NCBI GenBank assembly: GCA_024743195.1
Contig: JANSXE010000002.1
Span: 372,001-436,000 of the forward strand
From: Alphaproteobacteria bacterium
GTDB taxonomy: Bacteria > Pseudomonadota > Alphaproteobacteria > UBA8366 > Aestuariispiraceae
Direction of reading: 5' to 3'
DNA length: 64,000 bases
This document shows, one piece after another, positions 8,312-17,538 of the stretch; the stretch's first letter is position 1, and every line of letters starts with the position of its first letter. A program made the position numbers and the translations under genes. The notes beneath the pieces were generated by a model, which ran no database searches, was not told where the DNA came from, and was given only the letters and a program-made list of their open reading frames with translations.

Positions 8312-10396
8312 ATGCCTGACGCCGACCCTGCGCCCGAGAACCGGCTCTCGGACGAGACCAGCCCCTATCTGCTGCAGCACAAGGACAATCCGGTCCACTG
8401 GCGCCCCTGGAGCCCCGCCGCGCTGGCCGAGGCTCAGGCGGCGGACAAGCCGATCCTCCTCTCCGTCGGGTACGCCGCCTGCCACTGGTGCCATGTCATG
8501 ACGCATGAGAGCTTCGAGAATCCGGAGATTGCGGCCCTGATGAACGCCGACTTCGTCAACATCAAGGTCGACCGGGAGGAACGCCCGGACATCGACGCGA
8601 TCTATCAGCAAGCCCTCGCCATGCTGGGCGGGCATGGCGGATGGCCGCTCACCATGTTCCTGACGCCCGAGGGCGAGCCCTTCTGGGGCGGCACGTACTT
8701 CCCGGCCCGCGCCCTCTACGGCCGGCCCGGCTTCCCCGATGTGCTGGCCGCCGTCGCCAAGACCTATCGCGCGGCGCCGGATCGGGTGCGCCACAACACC
8801 CAGGCGCTGGCCGAGGGCTACGCCAAACTCTCCGCGCCGCGCGGCGGATCGGCGGACGCGGTCGATCCGGCGCTCGCAGACGCCTGCGCGGTGAAGACGC
8901 TCGACGCCGTCGATTGGACCCATGGCGGCCTCGGCGGCGCGCCGAAGTTTCCGCAACCGTCCATCCTGACGCATCTATGGGCGGCGCACCGGCGCGGCGC
9001 CGACCCGCGATGCGGCGACGCCGTGCTGCTGACGTTGCGCCGCATGGCCGAAGGCGGGATCTTCGATCATCTGGGCGGCGGTTTCGCGCGCTACGCGACC
9101 GACGCCGAATGGCTCGTCCCGCATTTCGAAAAGATGCTCTACGACAACGCCCAACTCCTGCCGCTGCTGGCGATCGCCCACGCCGCCACGGGCGAGGCGT
9201 TGTTCCGCCGCCGGGCGGAGGAGACGGCCCACTGGATGATCTCCGACATGCAGACGGACGAGGGCGGTTTCGCCAGCGCCCGCGACGCCGACAGCGAAGG
9301 GGAGGAGGGCGCCTATTACGTCTGGACCGAAGCGGAGATCGACCGGCTGCTGCCGCCGGAGACGGCGGCGCTCTTCAAGGCGGTCTACGACGTGAAACCG
9401 TCAGGCAACTGGGAGGGCAAGACGATCCTCAACCGTCTGGCCTTGAACCGACCGCTGTCCGACGCCGAGGAAGACCGGCTCGCCGCCGCCCGCGGCGTGT
9501 TGCTCGCCGCGCGCGCGGATCGTGAAGCGCCGCTGAAGGACGACAAGGTGCTGGCCGACTGGAACGGCCTCGCCGTGCGCGGCCTGGTGCGCGCGGGCCG
9601 CCTGCTCGACAGGGCGGACTGGATCGACGCGGCGGCGCGCGCTTTCGCCTTTGTCGCCGAGCGCATGGTCGATGCGGCGCGCGGCCCCGATCGGTTGCTC
9701 CACAGCTATCGCGCGGGCCGGGCGCGGCATGACGGGACGCTCGACGACTATGTGCAGATGGCGCTCGCCGCGCTGGCGTTGTTCGAAGTCCGCGAGGAGC
9801 CCGACGATCTCGCCCGGGCCGAGGCCTGGGCGGAAACGATCCACCGACGCTTCCAAGACGCTCGGCCCGCGGGGGAGGGGGGCGGCGCCTATTTCTTCAC
9901 CGCGGACGACGCCGACGGGCTGATCACCCGCACCAAGACCGCCGCCGACAACGCGACGCCGGCCGGCAACGGCGAGGCGGTGCAGCTCTTCGCCGCGTTG
10001 CACGCGCTGACGGGCGATTCCCGATGGGCGGAGCGCGCCGATGCGATCGTCGCCCGTTTCGCCGGGGAGCTGGCGCACAATTTCCTGCCCTTCTCCAGCC
10101 TGATCGAGGGCGCGGTTCAGCGCGCCGATGGACTGCAGATCGTCCTCGTCGGCGCGGCGGACGATCCGCGAACCCAGGCCCTGCGCGCCGCCGTCGACGC
10201 CGCCCCATTGGCGCATCGGGTGCTGCGGCGGATCGACCCCGGCGCCGCGTTGCCCGCGGCGCATCCGGCCGCCGGCAAGGGATTGCTCGAAACCCCGGAC
10301 GGCCCGGCGCCGGCCGCCTATCTCTGCCGCGGCCCGGTTTGCGCGGCGCCGACGGGCGATCCGGCCGATCTTTCCCGCCGGCTCGCCGGGCTGTAA
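8312..10396 (+). CDS. thioredoxin-domain YyaL/SSP411 family protein
   Basis: The 694-residue protein starts with a DsbH/DUF255 thioredoxin-like domain containing CHWCH at residues 57-61 (AACHWCHVMTHESFENPEIA). The rest is an alpha/alpha barrel like that of sugar epimerases. The family includes B. subtilis YyaL and mammalian spermatogenesis-associated protein 20; its biochemical role is not settled. No signal peptide is seen, so it should be cytoplasmic. The start at 8312 (MPDADPAPENRLSDETSPYL) matches the family N-terminus NRLxxETSPYLLQH. It is divergent from the DUF6489-mnmE operon with a 163-base shared upstream region. Confidence 0.9.
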   Translation: MPDADPAPENRLSDETSPYLLQHKDNPVHWRPWSPAALAEAQAADKPILLSVGYAACHWCHVMTHESFENPEIAALMNADFVNIKVDREERPDIDAIYQQALAMLGGHGGWPLTMFLTPEGEPFWGGTYFPARALYGRPGFPDVLAAVAKTYRAAPDRVRHNTQALAEGYAKLSAPRGGSADAVDPALADACAVKTLDAVDWTHGGLGGAPKFPQPSILTHLWAAHRRGADPRCGDAVLLTLRRMAEGGIFDHLGGGFARYATDAEWLVPHFEKMLYDNAQLLPLLAIAHAATGEALFRRRAEETAHWMISDMQTDEGGFASARDADSEGEEGAYYVWTEAEIDRLLPPETAALFKAVYDVKPSGNWEGKTILNRLALNRPLSDAEEDRLAAARGVLLAARADREAPLKDDKVLADWNGLAVRGLVRAGRLLDRADWIDAAARAFAFVAERMVDAARGPDRLLHSYRAGRARHDGTLDDYVQMALAALALFEVREEPDDLARAEAWAETIHRRFQDARPAGEGGGAYFFTADDADGLITRTKTAADNATPAGNGEAVQLFAALHALTGDSRWAERADAIVARFAGELAHNFLPFSSLIEGAVQRADGLQIVLVGAADDPRTQALRAAVDAAPLAHRVLRRIDPGAALPAAHPAAGKGLLETPDGPAPAAYLCRGPVCAAPTGDPADLSRRLAGL

Positions 10397-10447
10397 GCTG
10401 CCGCCGACCACGTCCCCGACCCTCCAGACAGAAGTGAGACGCGCACG

Positions 10448-11419
10448 ATGGCGATGGCGATCCGCATTCACGAGCATGGCGGCCCCGACAAGATGGTCTG
10501 GGAGGAGGTCGCCGTCGGCGACCCCGGCCCGGGCGAGGTGAAGCTTCGGCAGACGGTCTGCGGCCTGAACTATATCGACGTCTATCACCGCACCGGCCTC
10601 TATCCGATGGAACTGCCCGGCGCGATCGGCATGGAAGCCGCCGCCGTCGTCGAGGCGGTGGGCGAGGGGGTCGACGCCTTCGCCCCCGGCGATCGGGTCG
10701 CCTACGCCGCCCCGCCCGTGGGCGCCTACGCCACCGAACGCATCATGCCCGGCCACCGGCTGGTCAAGCTGCCGGATTCGATACCGGACGAGACCGCCGG
10801 CGCCATGATGCTGCAGGGCATGACTGTCGAGTATCTGATCCGCCGCACCTTCCCGGTGAAAGCGGGCCAGACGGTGCTGTTCCACGCCGCCGCCGGCGGG
10901 GTCGGGCTGATCGCCTGCCAATGGCTGAAACAGATCGGCGCCACGGTGATCGGCACCGTCGGCTCGGAAGAAAAGGCGGACCTGGCGAAGGCCCACGGCT
11001 GCGATCACACGATCCTCTACAAGAGCGAGGATGTGGCCAAGCGCGTGCACGAGCTGACCGACGGCAAGGGCGTGCCCGTCGTCTATGACGCGGTCGGCAA
11101 GGACACGCTCGAGGCCTCGCTCGACAGCCTGGCGCCGCGGGGCATGTTCGTCAGCTTCGGCAACGCCTCCGGCCCGATCGAGACCTTCAATCTCGGCCTC
11201 CTGGCTCAGAAGGGCTCGCTCTATCTGACGCGGCCGACGCTGATGACCTACACCGCCGCGCGCGCAGATCTGGTCGAGAGCGCCGCCGCCCTGTTCGATG
11301 CGGTGGAGAAGGGCCTGAAAATCGAGATCAACCAGCGCTACGCCCTCAAGGACGCCGCCCAGGCCCACCGCGACCTGGAGGCGCGCAAGACCACCGGCTC
11401 GACGATCCTGCTTCCCTGA
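10448..11419 (+). CDS. NADPH:quinone oxidoreductase, zinc-independent MDR family
   Basis: The 323-residue medium-chain dehydrogenase/reductase lacks the zinc-binding residues of alcohol dehydrogenases and has the NADPH Rossmann motif AAAGGVG at residues 147-153. The conserved CGLNYIDVYHRTGLYPMELPGAIGMEAAAVV segment is typical of E. coli Qor-like quinone reductases. It reduces quinones or small electrophiles with NADPH in the cytosol. It lies 51 bases after the YyaL-type gene and may be cotranscribed. A strong hairpin follows the stop codon. Confidence 0.9.
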   Translation: MAMAIRIHEHGGPDKMVWEEVAVGDPGPGEVKLRQTVCGLNYIDVYHRTGLYPMELPGAIGMEAAAVVEAVGEGVDAFAPGDRVAYAAPPVGAYATERIMPGHRLVKLPDSIPDETAGAMMLQGMTVEYLIRRTFPVKAGQTVLFHAAAGGVGLIACQWLKQIGATVIGTVGSEEKADLAKAHGCDHTILYKSEDVAKRVHELTDGKGVPVVYDAVGKDTLEASLDSLAPRGMFVSFGNASGPIETFNLGLLAQKGSLYLTRPTLMTYTAARADLVESAAALFDAVEKGLKIEINQRYALKDAAQAHRDLEARKTTGSTILLP

Positions 11420-11427
11420 AGACGAAC

Positions 11428-11468
11428 CCAGATATGGGGGTCGGCGCTCTGTCGCCCCCATCATCTGG
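11428..11468. terminator. hairpin downstream of the quinone reductase
   Basis: A 13-pair stem with one bulge: CCAGAT-A-TGGGGG pairs with CCCCCA-T-ATCTGG around a 14-base loop, starting nine bases after the stop codon. No T-tract follows, so it is either an intrinsic terminator of the GC-rich type or a 3' end stabiliser after Rho-dependent termination. Confidence 0.55.
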
Positions 11469-11930
11469 CGCAATTCACCTACGTTTGCAGGCCAAGTCGG
11501 CGATCACGCCGCCCGATCGCAGCGTTTTCCGCAGAGGCCGCGGGAACTAGGCGTCACGCCTACCATACCCGCCGCCAATCGCATCGGACTCCGCGTTTCG
11601 AGCCCTGCTCTTGGCGCTCGGCGCCATGGCCGCGTCCTGCAGGGCGCCCAAGATGCTGCATCCCAAAGGCCGCAGCCGGGGGGCACGGAACGGTTGGGGC
11701 CATCTTCTGCGCTTTCAGACGGCCCCCACGACGGCGCCCCAGGCACCGTCCCGAATTGCGAAACGGCTCCTCGGCGACCGACTGCGCGCCCACCGCAAAC
11801 CGCGGAGCGCAGCGGATAGCGACCCGCTTCAGGGGGAGAACCCTCGTCTTTCGAGCCGCAGCCCGCAGCGGATTCTCGGCTTTTGGGTCTTGCGCTTTCC
11901 GCTTGCCTGGAAGCGCGCCGGCTGGCTCCG
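11469..11930. other. non-coding stretch between convergent quinone reductase and rho genes
   Basis: About 460 bases between two convergent stop codons. No frame here has a family-like product, and codon-position bias is lacking. I see no tRNA, second hairpin or repeat. It may be the 3' untranslated tail of rho. Confidence 0.5.
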
Positions 11931-13205
11931 CTACTGGTTCATGCTGTCGAAGAAGTCGTTGTTGCTCTTGGTGTGCTTGAGCTTCTCGAGCAGGAACTCC
12001 ATAGCGTCCGCGACGCCCATGGGCATCAGGATGCGGCGCAGCACCCACATCTTCGAGAGCGTGGCCTTGTCGACCAGCAGCTCCTCCTTGCGGGTGCCCG
12101 ATTTGGTGATGTCGATCGCCGGGAAGGTGCGCTTGTCGGAGAGTTTGCGGTCGAGAATGATCTCGGAGTTGCCGGTGCCCTTGAACTCCTCGAAGATCAC
12201 CTCGTCCATGCGGCTGCCGGTGTCGATCAGCGCGGTCGAGATGATGGTGAGCGAGCCGCCCTCCTCGATGTTGCGCGCGGCGCCGAAGAAGCGCTTCGGG
12301 CGCTGCAGCGCGTTGGCGTCGACGCCGCCGGTCAGCACCTTGCCCGAGCTCGGCACCACCGTGTTGTAGGCGCGCGCCAGACGGGTGATCGAATCCAACA
12401 GGATCACCACGTCCTTCTTGTGCTCGGTCAGCCGCTTGGCCTTTTCGATCACCATTTCGGCGACCTGCACGTGGCGCTGGGCCGGCTCGTCGAAGGTGGA
12501 GGAGACCACCTCGCCGTTGACCGAGCGCTGCATGTCGGTCACTTCCTCCGGCCGCTCGTCGATCAGCAGAACGATCAGATAGCATTCCGGATGGTTCTTG
12601 CTGATGGCGTGGGCGACATTCTGCATCAGCATGGTCTTGCCGGTGCGCGGCGGGGCCACGATCAGCGCCCGCTGGCCCTTGCCGAGCGGGGAGATCAGGT
12701 CGATCACCCGCGTCGACATGTCGCGCTTCGGCCCACCCTTCTTCTCCAAGGGCTCCTCGAGCTCCAGGTCGATCTTCTCGTCCGGATAGAGCGGCGTCAG
12801 ATTGTCGAAATTGACCCGGTGGCGCACCTGCTCCGGTTCGTCGAAGTTGACCTTGTTGACCTTGAGCAGCGCGAAATAGCGCTCGCCGTCCTTGGGCGCG
12901 CGGATCTGGCCCTCGACCGTGTCGCCGGTGCGCAAGGCGAAGCGCCGCACCTGGCTGGGCGAGACGTAGATGTCGTCCGGCCCGGCGAGATAGTTCGCTT
13001 CCGGCGAGCGCAGGAAGCCGAAGCCGTCCTGGAGCACCTCCAGCACGCCTTCGCCGTAGATCGGCACGTCGTTGGCGGCGAGCTGCTTCAGGCAGGCGAA
13101 CATCAGCTCCTGCTTGCGCAGCGCGCTGGCGTTCTCGATCTCCAGCTCCTCAGCGTAGGTGAGGAGGTCCTGCGGCGACTTCTTCTTGAGGTCTTTCAGA
13201 TGCAT
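11931..13205 (-). CDS. rho: transcription termination factor Rho
   Basis: The 424-residue hexameric RNA helicase is complete. It has the N-terminal helical domain ([15 protein letters not shown]), an RNA-binding cold-shock-like domain ([13 protein letters not shown], residues 61-73), Walker A PRTGKT at 186-191, the [17 protein letters not shown] segment and the Q-loop region [18 protein letters not shown]. Rho releases transcripts lacking intrinsic terminators. The start has GGGAG-like sequence only weakly placed, but the N-terminus is family-typical. It follows hemJ on the same strand after a 250-base leader, long enough to host the autoregulation seen for rho elsewhere. Confidence 0.97.
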   Translation of the reverse strand: MHLKDLKKKSPQDLLTYAEELEIENASALRKQELMFACLKQLAANDVPIYGEGVLEVLQDGFGFLRSPEANYLAGPDDIYVSPSQVRRFALRTGDTVEGQIRAPKDGERYFALLKVNKVNFDEPEQVRHRVNFDNLTPLYPDEKIDLELEEPLEKKGGPKRDMSTRVIDLISPLGKGQRALIVAPPRTGKTMLMQNVAHAISKNHPECYLIVLLIDERPEEVTDMQRSVNGEVVSSTFDEPAQRHVQVAEMVIEKAKRLTEHKKDVVILLDSITRLARAYNTVVPSSGKVLTGGVDANALQRPKRFFGAARNIEEGGSLTIISTALIDTGSRMDEVIFEEFKGTGNSEIILDRKLSDKRTFPAIDITKSGTRKEELLVDKATLSKMWVLRRILMPMGVADAMEFLLEKLKHTKSNNDFFDSMNQ

Positions 13206-13456
13206 GGGCTTCTTGCGTGAACTGTGTTGGGAGGGCCGCGCCGGGTGCGGCGTCGGCTGGGATTATGTCTTGGGGATCGGCCGTCCCGCCGCTTCGACGC
13301 GGCTTGCGGGACCTGACGCTACCGGACGCGTGCGACCAATTCGTGGGGATGAAGCCAGAAGGCGGCGCAAGCCGCCGGGACACACATAGGCGCGCCGCGC
13401 GCTCAAGTCAATCGACCCTTTCGTGACATGGTGCAGATCGGGCGGGAAAATCCGCC

Positions 13457-13882
13457 TCAGAAGGGCTCCACGATCGCCAGGATCACGGCGGCCAGCATGA
13501 GGACCGTCGGAACCTCGTTGGCGATGCGGTAGAAGCGCTCGGTCCGACGGTTGCGGTCGGCCTCGAAATCCTTGCGCCATCTGGCCATCGCCATGTGGGC
13601 CGCGGTCATCAGGACGACGGCGAGCAGCTTGGCGTGGAACCAGGGCAGGGCCCAGCCCTCGATCAGCACCATCAGCCAGAGCCCGAAGATCCAACTCGCG
13701 ATCATCGCCGGGTTCATGATGGCGCGTAGCAGGCGCCGCTCCATCACCTTGAAGAGCTCGGACTGAGCCGATCCGACGTCGACCTGGCAGTGATAGACGA
13801 AAAGCCGCGGCAGGTAGAGCAAGCCCGCCATCCAGGCGATGATCGAGAGGACGTGCAGCGCCTTGACCCACTCGTAGCTCAC
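13457..13882 (-). CDS. hemJ: protoporphyrinogen oxidase HemJ
   Basis: The 141-residue integral membrane protein has four predicted transmembrane helices and the family start MSYEWVKALHVLSIIAWMAG with a conserved His at residue 10 and the ARWRKDFEADRN loop. HemJ oxidises protoporphyrinogen IX to protoporphyrin IX, the step just before ferrochelatase. The gene lies 42 bases after hemH and in the same direction as hemE and hemH. This groups three haem-pathway steps: uroporphyrinogen decarboxylation, protoporphyrinogen oxidation and iron insertion. Confidence 0.92.
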   Translation of the reverse strand: MSYEWVKALHVLSIIAWMAGLLYLPRLFVYHCQVDVGSAQSELFKVMERRLLRAIMNPAMIASWIFGLWLMVLIEGWALPWFHAKLLAVVLMTAAHMAMARWRKDFEADRNRRTERFYRIANEVPTVLMLAAVILAIVEPF

Positions 13883-13924
13883 GAATCCCAGTCCCCCGAC
13901 ACCTTCCGCCCCCGGCGCGGCCGG

Positions 13925-15028
13925 CTAGAGCCAGCCGCCCAATTCCCGTTCCACCAGGCGTTCGAGCAGGGTCAGCCCCGCCTCCCCGTCGTTCAGACAG
14001 GGAATGTAGCGGAAATGCTGGCCGCCATGCTCCTCGAACGTCTCGCGCAGGCCGATGTCGATCTCCTCCAGCGTCTCGACGCAGTCGGAGGCGAAGCCGG
14101 GCGACAGCATGGCGAGGCGCTTCACCCCGCGCTTGGCGACATCCTCCACCGTGACGTCGGCGTAGGGCTTCAGCCATTCCTTCGGGCCGAAGCGCGATTG
14201 GAAGACCGTCATGAAGCGATCCTCCGGCCAGCCGAGCGCCTCCTGAAGCATCCGTCCCGTCTTCTGGCAGAAGCAGTGATAGGGATCGCCCTTGGTGAGG
14301 TTCTCCTCCGGCAGGCCGTGGAAGGAGCAGAGGATCATTTCCGGCGCGCCCTCGGCCTTCTCCGCCTCCTCCAGCCCTGCGCGAACGCTCGCCGCCAACG
14401 CGTCGATATAGGCCGGATCGTCGTGATAGGGCGGCAAGGTGCGCACCGCCGGCTGCCAGCGCATGGTCTTCAGGTGGTCGAAGGCCTTGTCGTAGGCCGT
14501 CGCCGTCGTCGCGGCCGAATATTGCGGGTAGAGCGCGGCGAGCAGGATGCGCCGGCAGCCCTGGGCCGCCAGTTCGTCGATCCCCGCCGCGATCGCCGGC
14601 CGGCCGTAGCGCATGCCCCAGGCGACCCGAAGATGGGGGTGACGGGCCGACAACCGCTCGCCCAACGCCTCGGCCTGGAGCCGGGTGTAGTAGCGCAGCG
14701 GGCTCTCATCCGTCTCCTTGCGCCAGATCTTGGCGTAGGCTTCGCCGGAGCGCTGCGGGCGCGTCGTCAGAATCAACCCGTTCAGGATCGGCTGCCAGAT
14801 GATCGGCGGCGCCTCGATCACGCGGCGATCGGACAGGAATTCCTTCAGATAACGGCGCATCGGCCAGTAATCCGATCCGTCCGGGGTCCCGAGATTGATC
14901 AGCAGGACGCCGACCCGATCGGTCGTCACCTCCGGGTGCCCGGCCGGCCTGTTCGTCGCTTGAGTGCTCGCCCGGGGGGCAGACCGCATGGCCGTTTCCG
15001 TCAAGTCCTGGGGATCCAATCCGTGCAT
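13925..15028 (-). CDS. hemH: ferrochelatase
   Basis: The 367-residue enzyme inserts Fe2+ into protoporphyrin IX. It shows VLLINLGTPD near residue 41 and the metal-site SFHGLPEE with His237, and the C-terminal LSPGFASDCVETLEEID. A Cys-x-Cys pair (252, 254) and two later Cys residues are present; some bacterial ferrochelatases carry a [2Fe-2S] cluster, but I cannot assign ligands here. About 35 N-terminal residues precede the conserved core. The ATG at 15028 is supported by GGGAG six bases upstream. It lies 24 bases after hemE. Confidence 0.95.
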   Translation of the reverse strand: MHGLDPQDLTETAMRSAPRASTQATNRPAGHPEVTTDRVGVLLINLGTPDGSDYWPMRRYLKEFLSDRRVIEAPPIIWQPILNGLILTTRPQRSGEAYAKIWRKETDESPLRYYTRLQAEALGERLSARHPHLRVAWGMRYGRPAIAAGIDELAAQGCRRILLAALYPQYSAATTATAYDKAFDHLKTMRWQPAVRTLPPYHDDPAYIDALAASVRAGLEEAEKAEGAPEMILCSFHGLPEENLTKGDPYHCFCQKTGRMLQEALGWPEDRFMTVFQSRFGPKEWLKPYADVTVEDVAKRGVKRLAMLSPGFASDCVETLEEIDIGLRETFEEHGGQHFRYIPCLNDGEAGLTLLERLVERELGGWL

Positions 15029-15052
15029 GAGCGCTCCCGTGCGACGCGCCCG

Positions 15053-16129
15053 TCAGAGCGCGCGCACCCGCTCGACCAGCCGGGTCACGTGCTCGGGCGG
15101 CGTCTCCTTCATGATGCCGTGTCCGAGATTGAATACGAAGGGACCGCCGGAAAGGTTCTCCATAATCGCATCGATCGCCGCATCCAGCGCCGCGCCTCCG
15201 GTCAGCAGGGCCACCGGATCGAGATTTCCCTGCACCGGGAGCTTCGGCTGGACCGTGTGACGAATCAGCGGCAGGGGGGCCATCTGATCCAGGCTGACGG
15301 CGTCCACGCCGGCGCCCTCGATGAAGCCATAAAGATTCATCCCGGCCGCCCGCGGAAAGCCGATGATCGGGATCGTCGGGTGATGCGCGCGCAGCCGCTC
15401 CGCGATCGCCCGGTTGGGCGCGGTCACCCAGCGCTCGAACGAGCCGGCGTCCAGGGCGCCGGCCCAACTGTCGAAGAGCTGGATCGCCTCCGCCCCGGCG
15501 GCGATCTGGGCGCTCAGATAGGAGACCGTCGCCTCCACGATCAGATCGATCAGCCGCCCGAAACTCTCCGGCCGGGCCAAGGCCCAATGCTTCGCCTTCA
15601 CGAAATCGCGCGAGCTTCCGCCCTCGATCATGTAGGTGGCGACCGTCCAGGGCGCGCCGGCGAAGCCGATCAGCGCGGTCTCCTTCGGCAACGCGGCGGA
15701 GAGCTTGGAGACGGTCTCGCAGACCGCCGCCAACGCCTCGCCCGCCTTCGTGGGGTCGGCGAGGGACGCCAGATCCGCATCGCAGGCGAGGGCGTCGAGC
15801 TTCGGCCCTTCGCCCTCCACGAAACGCACCCCCTGGCCCAGCGCCCAAGGCACGACCAGAATGTCCGAGAACAGGATCGCCGCATCGAAGCCGTAGCGTC
15901 GGATCGGCTGCAGCGTCACCTCGCAGGCCTTGTCGGGCGTGAAGCACAGATCGAGGAAGCCGTCGCAGCTCGCGCGCACCTCCCGGTACTCCGGCAGGTA
16001 GCGGCCCGCCTGGCGCATCAGCCAGATCGGCGGGACCTTCTGCAGCCCCCCTCTCAAGGCGTGCAGGAACTTCTTGGCGCCGGGCGCGGGTTCGGCCGGC
16101 GGGTTCGGAGACGGCGCGATGGTCGACAC
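15053..16129 (-). CDS. hemE: uroporphyrinogen decarboxylase
   Basis: The 358-residue product shows the HemE signature PPIWLMRQAGRYLPEYRE and the DAAILFSDILVVPWALG segment. It decarboxylates the four acetate side chains of uroporphyrinogen III to give coproporphyrinogen III. I chose the GTG at 16129 because GGGGGAG lies about 11 bases upstream and the resulting N-terminus has normal length. An ATG at 16198 would add 23 residues but has no ribosome site and overlaps the AT-rich segment. In several alphaproteobacteria hemE borders the replication origin. Confidence 0.93.
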   Translation of the reverse strand: MSTIAPSPNPPAEPAPGAKKFLHALRGGLQKVPPIWLMRQAGRYLPEYREVRASCDGFLDLCFTPDKACEVTLQPIRRYGFDAAILFSDILVVPWALGQGVRFVEGEGPKLDALACDADLASLADPTKAGEALAAVCETVSKLSAALPKETALIGFAGAPWTVATYMIEGGSSRDFVKAKHWALARPESFGRLIDLIVEATVSYLSAQIAAGAEAIQLFDSWAGALDAGSFERWVTAPNRAIAERLRAHHPTIPIIGFPRAAGMNLYGFIEGAGVDAVSLDQMAPLPLIRHTVQPKLPVQGNLDPVALLTGGAALDAAIDAIMENLSGGPFVFNLGHGIMKETPPEHVTRLVERVRAL

Positions 16130-16611
16130 GATTGACGTTGCTCCCCCAGACGGTTTGGGACCCGATCGGTCCGGCAGGCTTCGCCCGCTACATACCATTC
16201 TTATAAAGGAAATAAAAAGATGGCGGTGGTGGTTGTAGCGAGGAAAACGGGGATTCTTTTTGATCAACCGCTTTGTCGACAGCCGGGGGACAAGAGCGCG
16301 TCGCCTGTTGAGAAGTCCTGTCAGACCCAAGCATCGGCCCGCAACGCATCGCGATCCTAAAGATGGGGAAAGCGGGCGCCGAGGGCGGTGCGCACGCGGT
16401 TTTCCCCATCTCTCCGACCGGGGGAGAAAACAGCGGAGGCCTGGGGGTCGACTGCGCCTCTACGGGCGCCGAACGCCGCATCGGCGGCGCCAAGGCGTTT
16501 TTCAAGCGCCTGTCCCTGTGATATCCCCCGACGCCTGTGGATGCGGCGCGCGGCGTCGAGGGACGCGCCGGCCCGCCGCTGATTGCATCCGGGGACTCGG
16601 GGGATCGTCTG
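16130..16611. other. divergent hemE/ppsR gap; candidate origin of replication
   Basis: A 482-base non-coding gap between divergent genes. It holds an AT-rich island at 16198-16221 in otherwise GC-rich DNA, an 11-base perfect inverted repeat at 16361-16411, two GANTC (CcrM-type) sites at 16252 and 16594, and two weak 7/9 DnaA-box matches, at about 16400 and 16532. In Caulobacter and Rickettsia the origin adjoins hemE, and the parS cluster is about 10-12 kb away here. No strong DnaA box array is visible, so this call rests mainly on synteny. It also must hold the promoters of hemE and ppsR. Confidence 0.35.
16361..16411. repeat. perfect 11-base inverted repeat in the hemE/ppsR gap
   Basis: AGATGGGGAAA at 16361-16371 and its exact reverse complement at 16401-16411 flank a 29-base spacer. 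The arms could form a hairpin or a two-part protein site. Confidence 0.7.
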
Positions 16612-17505
16612 GTGAGCGTTCAGGGAGAAGACAGCGGCGACGAGCGCGGCTCCGCGATCAGCCGCCGCAACGGCGCCGGCGAGCAGGTGCATCTTCATCT
16701 CGTGTCGGACTCGACCGGCGAGACGGTGCTCGGCCTGGCGCGCGCCTGCATCGTCCAGTTCGAGGGGATCGAGGTCGAAGAGCATCTCTGGACCCTGGTC
16801 CGCTCGCCGGCGCAACTAGACCGGGTCCATGAGGGAATCGCAAAGAGCCCCGGCCTCGTGATGTACACGCTGGTGAACGACGAGACGCGGGAGAAGCTCA
16901 CCCAGTTCTGTCGTGAGTTGCGGGTGCCGTGCCTTTCGGTGCTCGATCCCTTCATCAACGCCTTCGAAACCTATCTGGGTCGCGCCAGCCGCGATCAACC
17001 GGGCCGCCAGCATGAGCTCGACACCGAGTATTTCGCGCGCATCGAGGCGATGCAGTACGCGCTCGCCCACGACGACGGTCAGGGCCTGTGGAACCTGCCC
17101 AACGCGGATGTCGTCGTCCTCGGCGTCTCGCGCACCTCGAAGACGCCGACCTGCATCTATTTGGCGAACCGCGGAATCCGTGCGGCGAATGTGCCCTTCG
17201 TCCCGGGCGCCGGTCTGCCGAAGGAGGTGCTGGCGTTGGGCAGTTCGCGCTACGATCCTCTCGTCGTCGGCTTGACGAAGGATCCGCAGCAGTTGGTTCA
17301 GATCCGCAAGAACCGCATGCGCATGCTGTCCGAGACCGAGGAGACGGACTATGTGGACATCGACACCGTGCGCCAGGAGGTCACCGCCTGCAGACGCATC
17401 TGCTCGGAGCGCCGTTGGCCGGTGATCGACGTCTCCCGCCGCTCGATCGAGGAGACGGCGGCGACCATCCTGAAGTACTACGAACGCCATGTCGCGGAGG
17501 CCTGA
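16612..17505 (+). CDS. pyruvate, phosphate dikinase / PEP synthase regulatory protein (DUF299)
   Basis: The 297-residue protein is a bifunctional serine/threonine kinase and phosphorylase that uses ADP to inactivate, and phosphate to reactivate, pyruvate phosphate dikinase or PEP synthase. It shows the start HLHLVSDSTGETVL at about residues 27-40 and the nucleotide P-loop GVSRTSKTP at 171-179. The GTG at 16612 was chosen because GGGGG lies about seven bases upstream; an ATG at 16537 would add 25 residues with no family similarity. It is the first gene of the ppsR-maf-aroE-coaE-dnaQ run. Confidence 0.92.
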   Translation: MSVQGEDSGDERGSAISRRNGAGEQVHLHLVSDSTGETVLGLARACIVQFEGIEVEEHLWTLVRSPAQLDRVHEGIAKSPGLVMYTLVNDETREKLTQFCRELRVPCLSVLDPFINAFETYLGRASRDQPGRQHELDTEYFARIEAMQYALAHDDGQGLWNLPNADVVVLGVSRTSKTPTCIYLANRGIRAANVPFVPGAGLPKEVLALGSSRYDPLVVGLTKDPQQLVQIRKNRMRMLSETEETDYVDIDTVRQEVTACRRICSERRWPVIDVSRRSIEETAATILKYYERHVAEA

Positions 17506-17538
17506 TCCGGCCGCCCGTCTTTCATCGGAAGACCGTCC

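Noticed and set aside
16400-16540. DnaA box cluster in the hemE/ppsR gap
   Set aside because: Only two 7/9 matches to TTATCCACA were found, which is near what chance gives; the origin idea therefore stands on synteny and not on these boxes.
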